The position numbers were made by a program, and so were the translations under genes. Positions 23,071-35,082 of a stretch of 64,000 nt of DNA are shown in pieces. Under the pieces are notes generated by a model. It searched no databases, was not told where the DNA came from, and saw nothing but the letters and a program-made list of their open reading frames with translations. Origin of the DNA: Coleophoma eucalyptorum (taxonomy: Eukaryota; Ascomycota; Leotiomycetes; Helotiales; Dermateaceae); the NCBI GenBank assembly GCA_026120035.1, contig JALRME010000046.1, positions 165,075-229,074 on the forward strand, in the 5' to 3' direction. The first letter of the stretch is position 1. Every line of letters begins with the position of its first letter.

Positions 23071-24692
23071 ATGTCAACGTCATATTCTCACAAAGAGGGG
23101 GAGGCGATACCACCAACGAAGGATGAGTTCTCCCTCGAAGAAGCAAATCCTATCTCAGAAGGTGAAATGACAATTACCAAATATAAAACCACCACAGATC
23201 ATGATGTTACCGCTACATTCATGGCCCAGGTGGATCAGCAGATTATCCAAGAGCCAATATCTATGAATGAGTCTCGCAAGGTTCTCTGGAAAATAGATAT
23301 TTGTGTCTTGCCGCTGATCGCAGGCTCCGTTATCTTGTCTGCAGTCGATAAAGTAATCATCTCGAATGCGGCCATTTATGGGATGCGGAAAGATACCCAT
23401 CTAGTTGGCAATCAGTTCTCCTGGGTCGGCTCTATCTTTTACTTCGGGTATCTGCTATTCGAAGGACCATCTGCCCTCCTCATCCAGCGCCTACCCGTTG
23501 CAAAGTTTCTTGCAGCAACCATCATTGGTTGGGGAGTTCTCATGCTATGTACGGCGGCAACCCAGAACTTTGCAGGCTTGGCTACGGTACGATTCATAAT
23601 GGGTATGCTAGAAGCACCGGTCTTTCCCATTTGTAGTGTTTTGACAGTCATGTGGTGGACAAATGATGAGCAACCTATTCGTGTGGCGTTTTGGTATAAC
23701 CAGGTCAGTATTTGTAACCCCCCCTCTAATATGAATGTTATTTTAAGTCTATACAGTTCTCTTCAGTTTTCTCGGGTATTGTCAGCTATGGTATCGGACA
23801 CTCTCATACTTCCCTAAGCCCATGGCGACTTCTATACATTGCGCTTGGAGCTTTCTCCCTGCTATGGGGTCTCATCGTGTTGCTATTTTTGCCCGACAAC
23901 CCAGTCAAGGCTCGATATCTATCTGACCGCGAGAAGTACATATGCATCGACCGCATTAAGAAAAACAATACCGGAGTCGAAGATAAGATAATCAAGTGGT
24001 ATCAAGTCCGAGAGGGCTTGGTAGATCCGAAAACCTGGTTATTGTTCGTCTTTGCATGTGCTCAGAATATCCCAAATGGCGGTCTTGTCACCTTCGCATC
24101 CATTATTGTATCAGGCCTAGGCTACTCGGCGCTCAGTACCACTCTTCTTGGCATTCCGACTGGACTGATCGCCACGGCCTGGCAACTACTGCTATCCATT
24201 CCGTGTGCAAAATTCAAGAATTCACGTTGTACCATTATTGCTCTGGCAAACATCGTTTCCATGGTCAGTGCTGTTATCATGTGGAAGCTGCCTCGCAGCA
24301 ACAAGCATGGTCTTTTAGCAGCATATTACATCTTCTACACATATTGGGGCCCGTATGTTCTCTCAGCCTCATTGTCTATGGCGAACACCTCCGGCCACTC
24401 CAAGAAAGTTACGATGAATGCAGTTTTCTTCACCGGCTACTGTATTGGAAACATTATCGGTCCCCAGGTTTTCCGGGCCACAGACGCACCAGACTATAGT
24501 CACGGATACATTGGTCTTTTGGCATGTCTAATCGTTGCCATGATAGCAATTTCATGTTACGGCTTTGTCTGCTATGCAGAGAATAAGCGGCGGGATCGTC
24601 TATCTGACCCTTCTCGGGCTTCAGACGAGGCCGATGGGGCTTTCTCGGATCTAACTGATATAGAGAAGAAGGATTTCCGCTATGTCTATTAG
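23071..24692 (+). CDS. MFS permease, anion:cation symporter (allantoate/Dal5-like) family
   Basis: Two exons, 23071-23703 and 23757-24692, with a 53-nt intron (GTCAGT...ATACAG); 522 aa with about twelve hydrophobic segments. The ACS family takes up organic anions such as allantoate, nicotinate, pantothenate or dipeptides across the plasma membrane. Signatures include the WKIDICVLP start of TM1, DKVIISNA, the loop-2/3 FYFGYLLFEGPSALLIQRLPVAKFL region and the PWRLLYIALG...LLFLPDNPV block after TM6. The N-terminal 80 residues and C-terminus are charged and cytosolic. The cluster setting suggests it imports the substrate that the amidohydrolase and aminotransferase degrade. No damage seen. Confidence 0.92.
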
Positions 24693-24919
24693 GGACCATT
24701 GGAAAGGATTTTGACTTAGGATTGGACAGTTATGTGTACTTAGTAGCTATGTGCTTCTATATAGTTTTTCTGTAAGAGCCATGCAAGGCTTGGAGTCGAC
24801 TTTGATGTGCTTTGAATAGGATGTAATCTAGGTACAAAGTCTCAAACAAGGATTGATGGAGAGATAGGATACTAGCTGAACAATTAAATGTGGTTACTTT
24901 AAGTAGAAGCTCAACTATA

Positions 24920-26321
24920 TTATATAAGGTTTTCGAGTTCTCTCAGCACCAGCGGTATCAGTGTCGACATCATATCCTCCTGCACGATACCGACTTGCCA
25001 GGAAAAGCCCAGAGTCAATACGCCATCCCTTCCAGTGGCCGCACTGATCTTAATAGCCCCACTACAAGCACTCGCGCTCTGGCTGAACAATAAGCTCTCT
25101 ATTTTATACTCCGTTTGTTTCTCTGTTAGAGCCAAGGCTCCTATATTTGATAGCTCGAAAGAACTAAGTCTCTGTCTCCCTATCTTTTGACCAAACCACT
25201 CTTTCATATCTGGGATATGCCGTAGGTATCCAGCACCCGTGTCCACGCCAGGATTCCTTGTCATTTCGTTGATAATTATTTTCGTCTTGCGGGCCTCGTC
25301 CCAGTTGTACGGACCCCTCGCGTATGTTTGCGAAAATGCCCTAACGTAGCATCCCATGGATGATGCATCTATAGGAGGCGGTAGCCATCGTCGTAAAGAA
25401 ACGGCACAATCGGCGACAACGGTCGTGTAGGTTTCTGGCAAGATACGGAAAAGGCTTGCTGCAAGAACTGCCTGTATCACTGCCGTTACAGATGTATTTT
25501 CCGTTTTTGCAGCCCGAAGCAGGGCTTGGGTCGTGGAAAGTGACAACCAAAGCGAAGTGAACCGACTTTTGACTGGGATTGTCTGCATCGCGCCAGTCCA
25601 CGTGTCAGATGAAGGAGGTGTGTACTTTTGCTGAGATTCGATAAATTCTTCTGAAAGCTTGAGGTCCAAAAGTTCTTCCAGAGGGGGAAGAAGATCCACA
25701 GGAGTGCTTATATGGACTATATCATTTGATGGAATTGGTGATGGGTTGGAGAGCGCAGTTTCTAAGTCTTCTTGAAATACGACGGCACTCTGGGTATCAG
25801 CCACGGCATGATGAAAAATAAATGAAAGCGTGAAGTTCGATGGGTCAGTAGCATCCTCTACTACCATGATCCTCCAAAATGGTAAATTTCGGGCGTCGTG
25901 TGTAAATGGACGATTGTGCTGTTCTTCGAGCAGTTCATCTAGGTAGGAACCCACTCCCAATGGTTGGAAGTTACAGCCTTGCTGCACAAACGTCACCGTC
26001 TCCGTTAAATTGATTTTTGGGAGTTGGACGAATCGAGGGCATTTTGTATGGCTGTCAATTGGGATGGATGACAGTACTGGGTGCTTCGAGATGAGCACAG
26101 CGAGGGCACGAAAGAGAGCTGGTTTCAGCTCTTCCCTCCCTTGCTGCCGGTAGCGGGCGGTGAGACAAACGTTAATGTATATACCGAGATAACTGCGTAC
26201 ATCCGAGTACTGTTCAAGCAAACCTGGAACGTCAGGGAAAGACCAATGCTGGTGGAATTGGAGGGAGCTAACCTAAGTTACGAAGATGCTTAAGATTGTT
26301 CTCACCAGCTGTGTCTGCCAT
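24920..26321 (-). CDS. Alcohol acetyltransferase-like acyltransferase (AATase, condensation-domain fold)
   Basis: Two exons, 26321-26273 and 26223-24920, with a 49-nt intron; 450 aa. The AATase family transfers acyl groups from acyl-CoA to alcohols or amines. The start RNLGLLEQYSDVRSYLGIY matches the family's N-terminal block, and the catalytic HHxxxD is seen as HHAVAD at about residues 154-159. A DFGWG-like second motif is replaced by LGFSWQVG near the C-terminus. It lies convergent to the permease, tail to tail with about 230 bp between. In this cluster it could N- or O-acylate an intermediate or toxic amine, which is inference only. Confidence 0.85.
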
Positions 26322-26504
26322 TTTATTGGTTACTTGAAGAAGGAACAACAAATAGATTTGATTTAGTTTAACATTTTGACGAGCGACACGGTAAAGTATT
26401 TATACTTCACGAAACTAACTAACAGTTTCTTCGGTTTAAATCACTAGTTTATTCTAGTTTACTCGAGCTATGCAACCGGCCCGGTGCTAACCGTCTAATG
26501 GTAT

Positions 26505-27221
26505 TTACAATTCTCGATCTAAAGCATCGGCCATATCACCAAGGGTATCAAACTTCCAGTCAAAAAGCTCTTCCTCTCTATTGCCCATTGTTGCTCCAGG
26601 TCTGACGATCCAGCTTGACTTGATGCCCATTTTCTTGGCTGGGTGATGGTCGTGGAATTGGCTCTGGGCGGTTTGTAAAATTTGTGATTTCTCAGTACCA
26701 AACTCTTCCTTAACTTTCGCGATCATGTATTCAAAGTTACGTAGGTCAGGCTTGTAAGAACCCACGTCTTGTGCTGTGATAATGAGGTCAAATGGGAAGC
26801 CTTCGAGAGGCCCGGCATTGCTTCCTCCAAACGAAGTCCGATCAACATTGGAGAGGACGACAAGTTTGTAATGTTTTGAAAGCCGACGTAACGCATTGAC
26901 AGTGTCCGGAAATGCAGGCCATTTACCCACAGATTGTCCAAACTCCTTGGACGTTTCTTGAGTGGGGGCAGCACGTCCAAGTTTGGTGGCTATCTGAGGG
27001 TGAATGGTAGCGAGCAACTCGGCATATGTGAGATCTGGAGTCTTGATTTGTTGCTCGCGTTCGCACTCGTGGTACACCTCCAGGAGATACTGACGCGAAA
27101 ATTCGTCACGGTTGTTGGTATTGAGAGTCTCGCCAAGTGCAGTCAGCACCCCAGATTCCCAATCTATCAGGGTGCCATAAACGTCGAAAGATAACAGACG
27201 GTAATCAGTTAATTTAGACAT
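26505..27221 (-). CDS. HAD-superfamily hydrolase, 2-haloacid dehalogenase-like
   Basis: Intronless, 238 aa from the ATG at 27221. The frame extends 40 codons upstream, but that part shows no conservation. The nucleophile motif FDVYGTLIDWE lies near residue 15, motif II is VVLSNVDRTSF, and motif III is the QDVGSYKPD segment with catalytic Lys. Motif IV is altered: the usual HVAxSxxHD region appears as QTAQSQFHDHHPAK. Family members remove halide from 2-haloacids or dephosphorylate small metabolites; many fungal ones have unknown substrates. It lies in the same orientation as the acyltransferase, and a palindrome copy is 185 bp upstream of the start. Confidence 0.88.
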   Translation of the reverse strand: MSKLTDYRLLSFDVYGTLIDWESGVLTALGETLNTNNRDEFSRQYLLEVYHECEREQQIKTPDLTYAELLATIHPQIATKLGRAAPTQETSKEFGQSVGKWPAFPDTVNALRRLSKHYKLVVLSNVDRTSFGGSNAGPLEGFPFDLIITAQDVGSYKPDLRNFEYMIAKVKEEFGTEKSQILQTAQSQFHDHHPAKKMGIKSSWIVRPGATMGNREEELFDWKFDTLGDMADALDREL

Positions 27222-27854
27222 ATTGGTTGTTATCAGACGGAACTTGACGTCGATAAAATCAGAGACTTGTTGGAAAGAAGTGTGTTGAGATAGAGGTGCA
27301 ATATCGAGATGTCTGGAAACAAATACCAATATTTGGCGCAAGCATTGGTTTTTTATAAAGAGGGGGTTTAGTTATGGTAAGCGAACGATAGAGCGTATTA
27401 TCAACCCGGGTACTTGCACCCGGATTCATGATTCGTCACGTTTAACACTTGGTACAGCTTAACACTACAGAAAAGTTAGTTGTATTGCCAACACTAGAAC
27501 GCTACTTGATTTGGTGGCTCTTTCCCGGATAACTTTCATCTGTTCACTCAAGACCCGGGATCAAAAGTTAAGATTTGGTACATTGATACGGCTCGACTTC
27601 TGAGCCGCCGGGTCTAGTTGAATTGTATTTTCGTAATGAAAACGAGATAACTAACCTTATCTTATCTTTGAATATCAGATCCAAGGTTTTATACTCCATG
27701 ACGGTCACATTTGCTTACGTAAAACCTTTGCGTTCGACATCAATGTGAAGGGTAGTATTGCCAACCAAAGGATAACCTCTGCCGAAAGAACATTTATTGA
27801 TGTGCTTCAAGCACTCAAGTTCTTAGAATCCCATCGGTAACTATAGTCTTGCTT
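27222..27854. other. Intergenic, HAD promoter and 3' flank of the dehydrogenase pseudogene
   Basis: About 630 bp, AT-rich, non-coding. It includes palindrome copy 4 and several additional CCGGG/CCCGG words (near 27547 and 27605) that do not form inverted repeats. Confidence 0.5.
27406..27423. promoter_or_regulatory. Cluster palindrome copy 4
   Basis: CCGGGTAC-TT-GCACCCGG: one core mismatch (GCACCC for GTACCC), outer CCGG kept. Upstream of the HAD gene. Confidence 0.65.
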
Positions 27855-28830
27855 ACCATATCTTCGATACTGTATTTGCTCCTCTCTCCCGAATCCGCTC
27901 AGTTTCACGCCGCCAAATGGGACTGATGGATCACTAAGTGCACCTGGGACTGGCAGTCAGTCGCGTAAATCTCTCAGACGTGTGAATATGGTCTCACCTG
28001 TATTTACTCCTACCTTACCAAACTCCAAAGCTTCTGCGACTCGTCAACAGCGGTTGATGTCCTTGGAAAAGACAAAACATAAAGGGTTAGTAGCTTAATT
28101 GTTAGAAAGTAACCTGCAAGACCGACTTCTGACTCATTTGCAAGTTGAATCGCCTCCTTTTCAGTATCAAAAGTGATTAAGGCAGCCACAGGCCCAAAAG
28201 TCTCCTCGTGAGCAAGCTTCACTGCTGTGTTGACTCCTGTCAAAACTGTCATGGCATAGAGATTGCTACCCAGAGACGGCAAACTATCTCCACCCAGAAT
28301 ACACTTGCAGCAAAGCCGTTGCCAATATTGAATCCCTCAATGACCTCAACGCACTTGTTGACTCTGCTGCCGGCTGTGCTGCTCTGAATGACATCTCCAT
28401 AAATGCGAGGTGCCTCCTCTGAAAACCATTCAAAGAAACCAACAGCATACTTTATTTCAGTTCTCGCATCGGCCATCAGCCTTCCATTCTCCAACGTGAT
28501 TATGCGAGCTAGATCCTCCAAGTTCTCCATTATTAAATCATGCCAGCGGCGGAGCATTTTTGCTCGTTCTCGAGCAGTTGTTTTGCGAAATTCCCGTAGT
28601 GCAACAGAGGCAGCATCAATGGCCTTTTACGTGTCATCGATCTTGAACTCAGTGCATTTGTCAATTTCCTTGCTAGTTGTAGGATCTAGATATTGCTATT
28701 ATTGTTCGCTTTTTTACTACCAAGACCAGATTATTAACCTTCAACAGTAAATGTCTTGCCAGAGCCTGCTTCTACCTATGATCCATCAACATAACATTGC
28801 GATTTAAGAAAGGGGCTATCAGTTAATTAG
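27855..28830 (-). pseudogene. Decayed succinate-semialdehyde-type aldehyde dehydrogenase
   Basis: Family blocks are recognisable in order on the minus strand: QCYVDGS...EAGSGKTFTVE, IDAASVALREFRKTTARERA, LARIITLENGRLMADARTEI, GFFEWFSEEAPRIYGDVIQS, then directly VEVIEGFNIGNGF, GGDSLPSLGSNLYAMTVLTGV, AHEETFGPVAALITF, ESEVGLAG and SDPSVPFGGVK. About 200 residues between the VIQS and VIEGF blocks are missing, including the catalytic Cys and general-base Glu, and a second gap with a frameshift follows NGF. In-frame stops replace expected residues: TAG where Trp is expected after VDGS, TAA before KAIDAA, and TGA where Trp is expected in the NRC-RVAEALEFG region. There is a further frameshift near the C-terminus. 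The intact gene would have oxidised an aldehyde product of the neighbouring aminotransferase; this copy cannot be active. Confidence 0.85.
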
Positions 28831-29652
28831 CAAAGTATGATTTAGCAAAAGCCACATGTGTTGCATCAGGTTTTGGGAAGCTTGCTGTAGGTATGATTGC
28901 TGCCATCATAGGAGATCGAGATGAGGTTGCTCAGGGTGGCGACGTAGAGTACTCAACTTTCCAGATAGCCCAGGAAGAACATTGAATGTAAAATAAGAAC
29001 GAGAAGCTTCCAAGAAAATAATAAATCTATTAATTGAGAACTATCGTGGATTAGTTCCAGAGCCGGTTGGGAGATTGGTGGATAGCTCCATACTCGGTCC
29101 GTCATCTCTGCCATGACGGAGGAAGGCAAAGAAGGGCTACATAATGGACGTAAATATCGGTGCAAATTGTCCGGCTACAGGATAGACAACATGTCTGGTG
29201 ATTAATATCGTTCCACCAGATAAGTGAAACGTATGCTGCCATTTTGAAAATGGTACGATACTGTACCATCATGCTCGATAAATCTTCCACAATGGTAAAG
29301 GTGGAGTAACATTGTATCTGAGTTTATAGATGGGGTAACAAACGTCCAATCATGTTCGCTAAGCATCACTGGACATATGGACCAAGGAAGCAGATCACGC
29401 CGTCACAGATCAACACCGGCAATGATGCCCAGCTATATTTCGTGTACATTGCAAGAGGCCGGGTGCGAATACCCGGCATTGCATGTGTTTATTTCGAAAA
29501 CTCGCCGGTGTAAAGCCACTAAGAAAAGTATATCAACTCTTGGTGGACGTCAACTATTTGAACCAGTCCAGAGCTCCGACATAGGGTAAAGTCTGTTGTC
29601 TATTTTTTATGTCTCAAAATACCAAAACAATTCTACTTAACTCTAAAACAAG
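28831..29652. other. Intergenic, divergent promoter of dehydrogenase remnant and aminotransferase
   Basis: About 820 bp; only short meaningless frames. The first dehydrogenase exon may once have lain at the left end but is no longer recognisable. Palindrome copy 5 is near the right end. Confidence 0.5.
29459..29476. promoter_or_regulatory. Cluster palindrome copy 5 (degenerate)
   Basis: CCGGGTGC-GA-ATACCCGG: both half-sites differ by one base from consensus, but CGG-N10-CCG is intact. It lies about 177 bp upstream of the aminotransferase ATG. Confidence 0.6.
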
Positions 29653-31482
29653 ATGTCGAGCGATTCTGCAGCACCACGGATGCTGACCCAAGTACCCGGA
29701 CCACGGACGAACAGCATAAAAGCCGAACTTGATCCCATGTTCGATTCTCGCGCAGTTCAGCTGGTTGTGGATTATGAGAAATCTCATGGGAACTAGTAAG
29801 CCTATGCCTTTAAGATTACATAGATGCAATCGAAATACCTCAGAAAAACCTAATTTATCCCAATCGCAGTTTAGTCGATGCTGATGGCAATACTTACCTT
29901 GATGTGTACGTCAATATTGAAGATCTATTAATCAAGATTCTATCCTGACCCAACTTTGCTAGATACGCACAAATTGCATCTATTCCACTTGGCTATAACA
30001 ATGCAATTCTTGGTGCGGCAGCTCAGACCCCAGAGATGGTTTCTGCTCTCATCAACAGACCAGCACTGGGAAACTTTCCATCTGTGAATTTTCTATCGTC
30101 AATCAAAGATGGTCTCCTCAGAGCCAGCCCTGCTGGCTTAAATCAGGTCTTCACTGCGCAATCGGGATCTGAAGCGAATGAACTTGCTTTCAAAGCAGCT
30201 TTCATGTACTACCGCCGACTCCAGCGAGGAGAAGGCGTTGAGTGGTCTGAATATGAGCTTCAAACCTGTATGAAAAACCAAAGTCCAGGATCTCCAGATC
30301 TCGCGATACTAAGCTTCTCCAATGCCTTTCATGGAAGGGGGTTCGGTAGTCTTTCAAGTACAAGATCAAAGCCAGTCCACAAAATGGACATCCCGTCATT
30401 TAAATGGCCACAGGCTCCTTTCCCATCTTTACGATATCCTTTAGAGGAATACGCAAAGGCGAATGAAATTGAAGAGTCCAGGTGTTTGCAAGTGGTCAAG
30501 AACATCATCGAGTCTTGGTGAGTTCTTGGCCAGAGCCTACTGGAGATATGAACTTCAATCTGATCGTTCCAGGCATTGCCCAGTTGCTGGCGTCATCATT
30601 GAACCAATCCAGAGCGAGGGTGGCGATAACCATGCTTCTCCTGCCTTTTTCAAAGGTCTCCGGGCACTAACAAAGCAAAACAACATTATCTTGATTGTGG
30701 ATGAAGTTCAAACTGGTAAGATTAAAATTAATGGTGTGTGATCCAGGCTAAAACTAGAACAGGATTTGGGGCGACTGGAAAGTTTTGGGGACATGATCAC
30801 TGGAATTTATCAACCCCTCCAGACATCGTAACATTCTCTAAAAAGGCACAAACTGCTGGTTATTTCTTTAGCGACAAACTGCTACGTCCCGACAAGGCAT
30901 ACCGGCAATTCAATACGTAAGAAATTGATATGATTCTTTACCAAAATAAGTCTAACTCTACACAGCTGGATGGGTGACCCAGCCCGTGTCCTCCTCTGCA
31001 AAACGATTATCGACGTTATTTTGAGCCAGAGATTGGTAGAAAAGACGGTAAATCACGATCAATCGTTTATAATGCGGTGTTCACCATTTGCTTATTATTT
31101 TAATACAGGCTGCCATTGGTGATTTTCTGTACAGCAAGCTGGATGGGCTAGCGAAAAAATGTCCTGACAAGATCTTGAATCTTCGAGGTAAAGGCAAAGG
31201 GTAAGAAACCAAAAGACTCTCAATGTGTGCAAACATCTACTAATAACTATCTAGAACATACATTGCATTCGATACTGTCAACTCCAGCCCTCTCCTTAAG
31301 AACATGAAGAGTTTAGGGATAAATATCGGCAGCTGTGGTGTCAATACGATTCGACTGAGACCAATGCTGATTTTCGAGGAATCCCATGGTAAGCCCCTCG
31401 AGTCTTCCGTGCTTGTATCAGAAATTGATGGAAATTAGTGATCATTTTGATGGAAGCTTTCGAAAAAGCCTTTAGCTTGTAG
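29653..31482 (+). CDS. 4-aminobutyrate aminotransferase-like (class III PLP transaminase, eukaryotic GABA-T type)
   Basis: Nine exons, starting at 29653, 29870, 29963, 30573, 30763, 30966, 31109, 31255 and 31439; all phases agree and give 460 aa. GABA-T moves the amino group of GABA (or a related omega-amino acid) to 2-oxoglutarate, giving a semialdehyde. Visible family blocks: VDADGNTYLDVYAQIASIPLGYNN, AQSGSEANELAFKAA (PLP phosphate region), SNAFHGRGFGSLS, EPIQSEGGDNHASPAFF, IVDEVQTGFGATGKFW (the Asp that contacts the PLP ring nitrogen), VTFSKKAQTAGYF with the Schiff-base Lys at about 319, and RQFNTWMGDP. It is somewhat shorter than mitochondrial GABA-T at the N-terminus, with no clear presequence, so it is probably cytosolic. 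It lies beside a broken semialdehyde dehydrogenase, its natural downstream partner. Confidence 0.92.
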
Positions 31483-31768
31483 TCTGTGTGCAACCAAAGG
31501 GATTTGGCTGAGATTGGACATCACAGTTAGACAATGGAGTATCAAAATATCACGCTCAAGAATGGTTGGGACAGCAGGGTAGAGAAATATCCTGTCTATA
31601 GTAAATTTTATTAAAAGCGGATTGTATATCGTAAAAACACTTCACAAACACCCATAGAAATCGAAGGATATACAAGTGATATTAATATGCTGAAACAGCT
31701 TGACTTACTACATAGCTATTTATGTTTACTGAATTATAATACATAATGCCTTCCACGATATCCTGAGC

Positions 31769-34383
31769 TCAAATAGGGAAAGTCCCGAAACTCTCTTGGA
31801 AAGGGTCACCTGCCATTGGAAACACATCAAAACCATCCATGGTCTGTGGATACGAAAAGAAGCCATCGAGCGCAAATCCCGGCATACTCGTATCCATCGA
31901 GATCCCAGGATCTTCAGGAATATTATATGTATTGAATGATGCCACAGGTTCGTTCGCTATATCAATAGTGTTGTCGAATTCCTTCGGTGACTGTGTCCAC
32001 AGCTGCGCCCAACTTTTGTACTTCTCATATCCAGAAGACTGGTCGTCCTCCTTGTTTGATGTTTGAGACCTTGATTTGCCATCCAGACGGGATATCGCTT
32101 TTTCTAACCTCTCGATCAATGATAGCTCTGATTTCGCTGAGTCCAATCCTCTAGCCATCACTCGCAGCAACTTCATTCCATTTGTGACAGAATCCCGTAA
32201 CCGCTCTACGCCGTCATTCAAGCAATGCGCAAGAAGTACAAGCAATGCAGCACGGCATGAGCTGAATTCTGTATAGGATGCTCTTGCTAAGCAGTGATTA
32301 TCCTTTAATAGCTGGCAGTGGTCTAAGATCTTGTATGCGGCTTCGACACAGTCTGAAATGAGTTCGCGCCGTGCGCTGTATAACTTGGACTTCGGAGGTT
32401 GATTTGATGAGCTGGAGACCTTGCTGTATGTAAAAAGAAAGGGACGACCCATGAATATCTGAGTTAGCAGGAAGGTTAATGTTAGGTGGACATTTGTTCG
32501 AAACAGGCTTTTTTGGGGGTCTAAATCTCTGCAATAGATTTCTGATGGTAAGGAGGTCCACCATTCTTTCAGTTCAAGACTATACTGTGCTAATTCTCGG
32601 AAGCGATCAGCTTGGAGTGCTTTTGGTGAATTCCTTAGCTTTGTGCTGTGGTCTCTTATTAGCTCCCAAGAACTTTGTGTACCTAATGAGACCCATGAAA
32701 AGCCTCAGACATACATTGCTAAGGCGATAAGCTCTAATTGGGTAGTGAGCTTAATCATTGCCTGAATATTGGCATAGTTGAATGACTGATTAGACAAATA
32801 AGGATCACAGAGCTCATTAGGGAGCTCGGCGTCTGTATCTGAGCTTGATATAGAAACTGGCCTTCCGTGAAGAACGCAAATTCGCCTAAGTTATTTTAGT
32901 TTGAGTATACCAAATTTCAGGGGTTGTTACTTGTCCAGTGTATACACGGTCCACCAAAGTCGATTTCTCATTTCTACCGTCCGTAAGTCTAACCCATTGC
33001 CAGAGTATTTCCGGTGCAAGCCATTTTGTATAGCCATCTTAATAGCTATACCAAGGTATGTATAGGACAAGCCTGATGTGTCTAGGGGCAATGTGTATAC
33101 ACCAAAAAGCAAAAAAGCCTGGACACTCTCGATGGATGCAATAGTCATCACATCTGGAATCAGTTGGACAGCAAATCTGTAAAATGTGAGACCGACATCA
33201 TCCTCAGATGACAGTTCAGAGTTGCTCCAGGCTTCATCCGCTTGACCAGTGGCAGCGATATTGGAGGAATCCAAATCAGCAAACTGAGTTCCAATTGCAA
33301 GTAGCATTAACAATATACACCAGGATGGTGAGTCATCGCTTGATATTTTTGAAGGCTGGCGATAGATACCCTCAAGTTTCGCCATCGCCCAGTCCATTTC
33401 AACGTAGTAGTAGTTGGTTTGCCCATATTTGAAGAAGCTTGAAAGAAGGAACTCGCTAACAGGTCGAGGAGGGAACCACTGAGCCACTGTTAGAAGAGCC
33501 GAGCCAGATGACTGTAGCTTTTTAGCTCTATAGTACTCTTCTATGCTGCTCGTACCGTCAGGAACCTGCAAATCATCAGTATGCACCTTTATGTAAAACT
33601 TATAAAAGTAATAGCAAGCACTGTACTAGGTCCGCCGCCGCTGATAACTTCTCAACTTTTTGTTCAATCCGTTTCGAAAAATTCCAGTGCGAGAATTCTC
33701 CTGAGTAATCTATAATTCATGAGCTAATCATCACTAGCGACTAGAAGCAAAGTTAAGATCCGACTTACGGGCAGAGTTTTCTGACAGCGCTTTCACGGTG
33801 AAATCCTCATCAGTAATTTCCAAGTCTTCCATATCATCAGTCTCGTCACTAGACTTCAAGTCGGGTAGCTTTGGCCTTGAGTTGTCTTTTTGCAAGGTTT
33901 CCGCAATTCTTCTTAGGTTTTCGGAATCGCCCAGAACATCACCAACAAGATTTTTGACGATACATTCCAAGTACGCCACTCTCTCATTAGCAGCAGGACC
34001 GTCAAGTCTAGAAATATTTCTCCTGCTATCATTAGTAGTATACTAAGATGTGAAATCCATACTAATTCTCACCTCTGGTTCCCAAGCATCGAAACATCAC
34101 CTTGCAAGGATGCACTCAGCTGGAACTGGCACGTGCGTTGTAACCGGCTGCACCTGTAACACGGTATTCCTCCCTCGCACTTCTCCTTCTGCTTTCGACA
34201 AGCATCACATCTTTACACAATGTCACTACTTTGCCCGTGACAGAAGATAAGAAGCGTAGGTACTCACGCACGAGTAGCCCTCCTTCTACTTTCTTCGGGG
34301 ACACGGGGTCGTTTCCGTCTCCCACCGGGCTTAGCTGGCTGGGGTGTGGACATTTCTGCATCTTCTGCCACTTTTGCAGACAT
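31769..34383 (-). CDS. Zn2Cys6 transcription factor with fungal-specific regulatory domain (putative cluster regulator)
   Basis: Seven exons: 34383-34268, 34210-34073, 34025-33769, 33709-33627, 33565-32931, 32885-32715, 32672-31769; 767 aa with consistent phases. The basic region GGRRKRPRVPEESRRRATRA precedes a canonical binuclear zinc cluster, C-x2-C-x6-C-x5-C-x2-C-x6-C, at about residues 40-66. A leucine/isoleucine-rich segment (VAYLECIVKNLVGDVLG) may form the dimer coiled coil. YSGEFSHWNFS and then the long exon with LLSSFF, SWCILLMLLAIG, ESVQAFLLFGVY, GLSYTYLGIAIKMAIQNGLHR and RNRLWWTVYTLDKRICVLHGRP are the Fungal_trans domain. Such factors bind CGG triplets as dimers. It is the only regulator inside the palindrome-marked region, so control of that cluster is the natural inference. 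Confidence 0.92.
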
Positions 34384-35082
34384 TGTGGCCGGTAGAGGGC
34401 TCCGATTGTGGATTGTCTCTAGCCCAAGGCACCAAGCTACTAATTGGAAGCGGAGTCCTATTTAAGCGGCGTAATGGATAGAAATGAGTCAATTAAACCT
34501 GTCCCTATGTATACTATTGAGGATTTTGATGCTGTTGCGGCTGAATATGAAAAAATGGAAGGATAGTTTTATCTGGTCGAGCATTCATTGATTGTTGCGG
34601 GGCAAAACTGTAAACTGGGTGGTCGATAACAATTATCACGTGTCACTTGCTTAGGTTATCATCCAGTGCATTAGTTCGCTTCACCGCTATCGTATGCGGC
34701 TTCATTTTCCAGGCAAAATTCCCCTCCTTTCACATCCATTACAGTTTAGCACGTACCCTTCCATGACTTGCATGAATTGTTTGGAATGTTAAACAGCTGC
34801 CGGATATTCATTCTTGATAGCAAGATAGAAGTTGGGTTTTCTGCTGGCAAATGTTAAAGTATGGTGTAGATTCTCGAAAACTTAAGTCCATTGCTCAATC
34901 ATTACCGAGATGGTGTAAAATTGTACTGTAACTTCCTACTCGATTTTTTCGTTAGTCTGGACAGTAGTTTTGAGAGGTAGAATCTACTTTGTGTTCGACA
35001 AGATAAGTATTCAACCAATTGAGAGATTACAGAGATAAGATATTTGCCGCACCTGGGGTGAGAGAGGTCTGACAAAAATAGA

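Noticed and set aside
27540..27615. Extra CCCGGG/CCGGG words resembling the cluster operator
   Set aside because: They lack the GTAC core and a partner half-site at N10 spacing.
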